Origin: Paludibacter sp.
GTDB taxonomy: Bacteria > Bacteroidota > Bacteroidia > Bacteroidales > Paludibacteraceae
Direction of reading: 5' to 3'
Assembly: GCA_031284665.1 (NCBI GenBank)
Contig: JAITXR010000121.1
Span: 1 to 6,599 of the forward strand
Length of the DNA stretch: 6,599 bases
Part shown: piece by piece, positions 5,661 to 6,599 of the stretch
How the letters are laid out: every line of letters begins with the position of its first letter
Numbering within the stretch: the first letter of the stretch is position 1
The notes under the pieces: generated by a model
The model's input: the letters and a program-made list of their open reading frames with translations, nothing else
Database searches by the model: none
What the model was told of the DNA's origin: nothing
Position numbers and translations under genes: made by a program

Positions 5661-6599
5661 TTATTTAAACATTTTTGCCACTTTTTCCATATCGTGGCGT
5701 ACCATAAGTTTTACAAGTTCGGGGAATGGCGTTTGTGTAGGATTCCAGCCCAACAAGGTTTTTGCTTTTGTTGGGTCGCCCAGCAGTTGCTCGACTTCGG
5801 CAGGGCGGAAATATTTCGGGTCAACTTCCACCAATATATTACCGGTTTTCACATCTATTCCTTTTTCGTTCACTCCATCGCCATCCCAGCGCAGTTCGAT
5901 GCCGGCTTCGTTAAATGCCAAAGTGCAAAATTCGCGTACAGTGTGCATTTCGCCGGTAGCGATTACCCAATCGTCGGGCGTGTGGTGCTGCAAAATCAGC
6001 CACATACATTGCACATAATCTCGTGCATAACCCCAGTCGCGCAAGGAGTTAAGATTGCCGAGATATAAGCGGTTTTGATGTCCTTGAGCAATTCGCGCTA
6101 CGGCAAAAGTAATTTTACGGGTAACAAAAGTTTCGCCACGCCGTTCGCTTTCGTGGTTAAAAAGTATTCCGTTTGAGGCAAACATACCATAACTTTCGCG
6201 GTAGTTTTTTGTAATCCAAAATCCATATTGTTTTGCCACTCCGTAAGGCGAGCGGGGATAAAAAGGGGTAGTTTCTTTCTGCGGCACTTCCTGTACTTTG
6301 CCGTAAAGTTCGGATGTGGATGCTTGATAAATTCGAGTTTTCTTTTCCAAACCGAGTATTCTGACAGCCTCCAAGATTCGCAAAGTGCCCACAGCATCTG
6401 CCTCAGCGGTGTATTCCGGCACATCGAACGATACTTTAACGTGCGACTGTGCGGCAAGATTATAAATTTCGTCGGGCTGCACTTGCTGGATGATGCGGAT
6501 AAGCGAACTCGAATCGGTCATATCGCCATAATGCAGATTTACAAGACGTTTGTTGTGCATATCGCGTACCCATTCGTCCAAATACAGATGCTCAATCCG
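5661..6599 (-). CDS. gmd: GDP-mannose 4,6-dehydratase, 5' end cut by window edge
   Basis: It converts GDP-D-mannose to GDP-4-keto-6-deoxy-D-mannose using bound NADP, the first step towards GDP-L-fucose (and GDP-rhamnose or GDP-perosamine in other pathways). The visible 312 residues cover all but about the first 40-50: the frame stays open to the right edge (first residues RIEHLY), and the NADP-binding GxxGxxG lies outside. Counting from the first visible residue, STSELYG holds Thr95 and Glu97, and YGVAK holds Tyr119 and Lys123, the catalytic set. Also present are HYGDMTD (23-29), [16 protein letters not shown] (148-163), [17 protein letters not shown] (180-196), [20 protein letters not shown] (263-282) and LGWNP (286-290). 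The TTG at 6579-6581 is an internal leucine, not a start. The stop is 10 bp before fcl, fixing the product's role as fucose supply. The operon promoter must lie beyond the edge. Confidence 0.97.
   Translation of the reverse strand, partial: RIEHLYLDEWVRDMHNKRLVNLHYGDMTDSSSLIRIIQQVQPDEIYNLAAQSHVKVSFDVPEYTAEADAVGTLRILEAVRILGLEKKTRIYQASTSELYGKVQEVPQKETTPFYPRSPYGVAKQYGFWITKNYRESYGMFASNGILFNHESERRGETFVTRKITFAVARIAQGHQNRLYLGNLNSLRDWGYARDYVQCMWLILQHHTPDDWVIATGEMHTVREFCTLAFNEAGIELRWDGDGVNEKGIDVKTGNILVEVDPKYFRPAEVEQLLGDPTKAKTLLGWNPTQTPFPELVKLMVRHDMEKVAKMFK

Noticed and set aside
5643..6068. Open frame of 141 codons on the plus strand, opposite gmd
   Set aside because: It lies wholly antisense to a clearly conserved enzyme, its product is rich in Phe, His and Cys with no recognisable motif, and it has no promoter. 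It is a shadow of gmd codon use.
6098..6457. Open frame of 119 codons on the minus strand in another frame within gmd
   Set aside because: It overlaps the conserved catalytic region of gmd in a shifted frame and shows no family motif. The gmd frame itself is unbroken, so there is no frameshift to explain.
6579..6581. TTG as a possible start codon of gmd
   Set aside because: The frame remains open to the window edge with residues (RIEHLY) that fit the conserved region of Gmd before this point, and the NADP-binding N-terminus is still missing. The true start is outside the window.

Overview
This window is an AT-rich piece of a Bacteroidota chromosome, probably from an uncultivated or little-studied member of the Bacteroidales. 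Three things point there. Two promoters match the Bacteroidota consensus (TTG, about 19-20 bp, TAnnTTTG). Start codons lack clear Shine-Dalgarno sequences. One gene (1389-1853) belongs to DUF4494, a family I know only from this phylum. The order or genus is not certain from this sequence.

Layout: the left fifth reads rightward and holds housekeeping translation genes. These are a cysteine-free type B ribosomal protein L31 behind a strong-looking promoter, a rho-independent terminator, and a divergent miaA (tRNA A37 dimethylallyltransferase). From about 1.4 kb to the right edge everything reads leftward and forms part of a surface-polysaccharide locus. In transcription order it runs gmd (start beyond the right edge), fcl, a NTP_transf_5-type nucleotidyltransferase-like gene, a polyprenyl-phosphate sugar-1-phosphate transferase and the DUF4494 gene. 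The last of these ends inside the 3' end of miaA, so the two blocks meet in a convergent 21-bp overlap.

Working together: Gmd and Fcl convert GDP-mannose to GDP-L-fucose, a donor for capsule, O-antigen or glycoprotein glycans. The membrane sugar transferase would start the polysaccharide repeat unit by loading a sugar phosphate onto undecaprenyl phosphate. The nucleotidyltransferase-like gene lies 10 bp after fcl, so it is probably co-transcribed; its substrate is unknown. The sugar transferase has its own recognisable promoter in the 119-bp gap before it, and DUF4494 may ride on that transcript.

No RNA genes, insertion sequences, CRISPR arrays or attachment sites were seen. No gene-free stretch exceeds 300 bases. 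I found no clearly new system. The items most worth a second look are the nucleotidyltransferase-like gene in the GDP-fucose operon, the variant MiaA, and the DUF4494 gene of unknown function.
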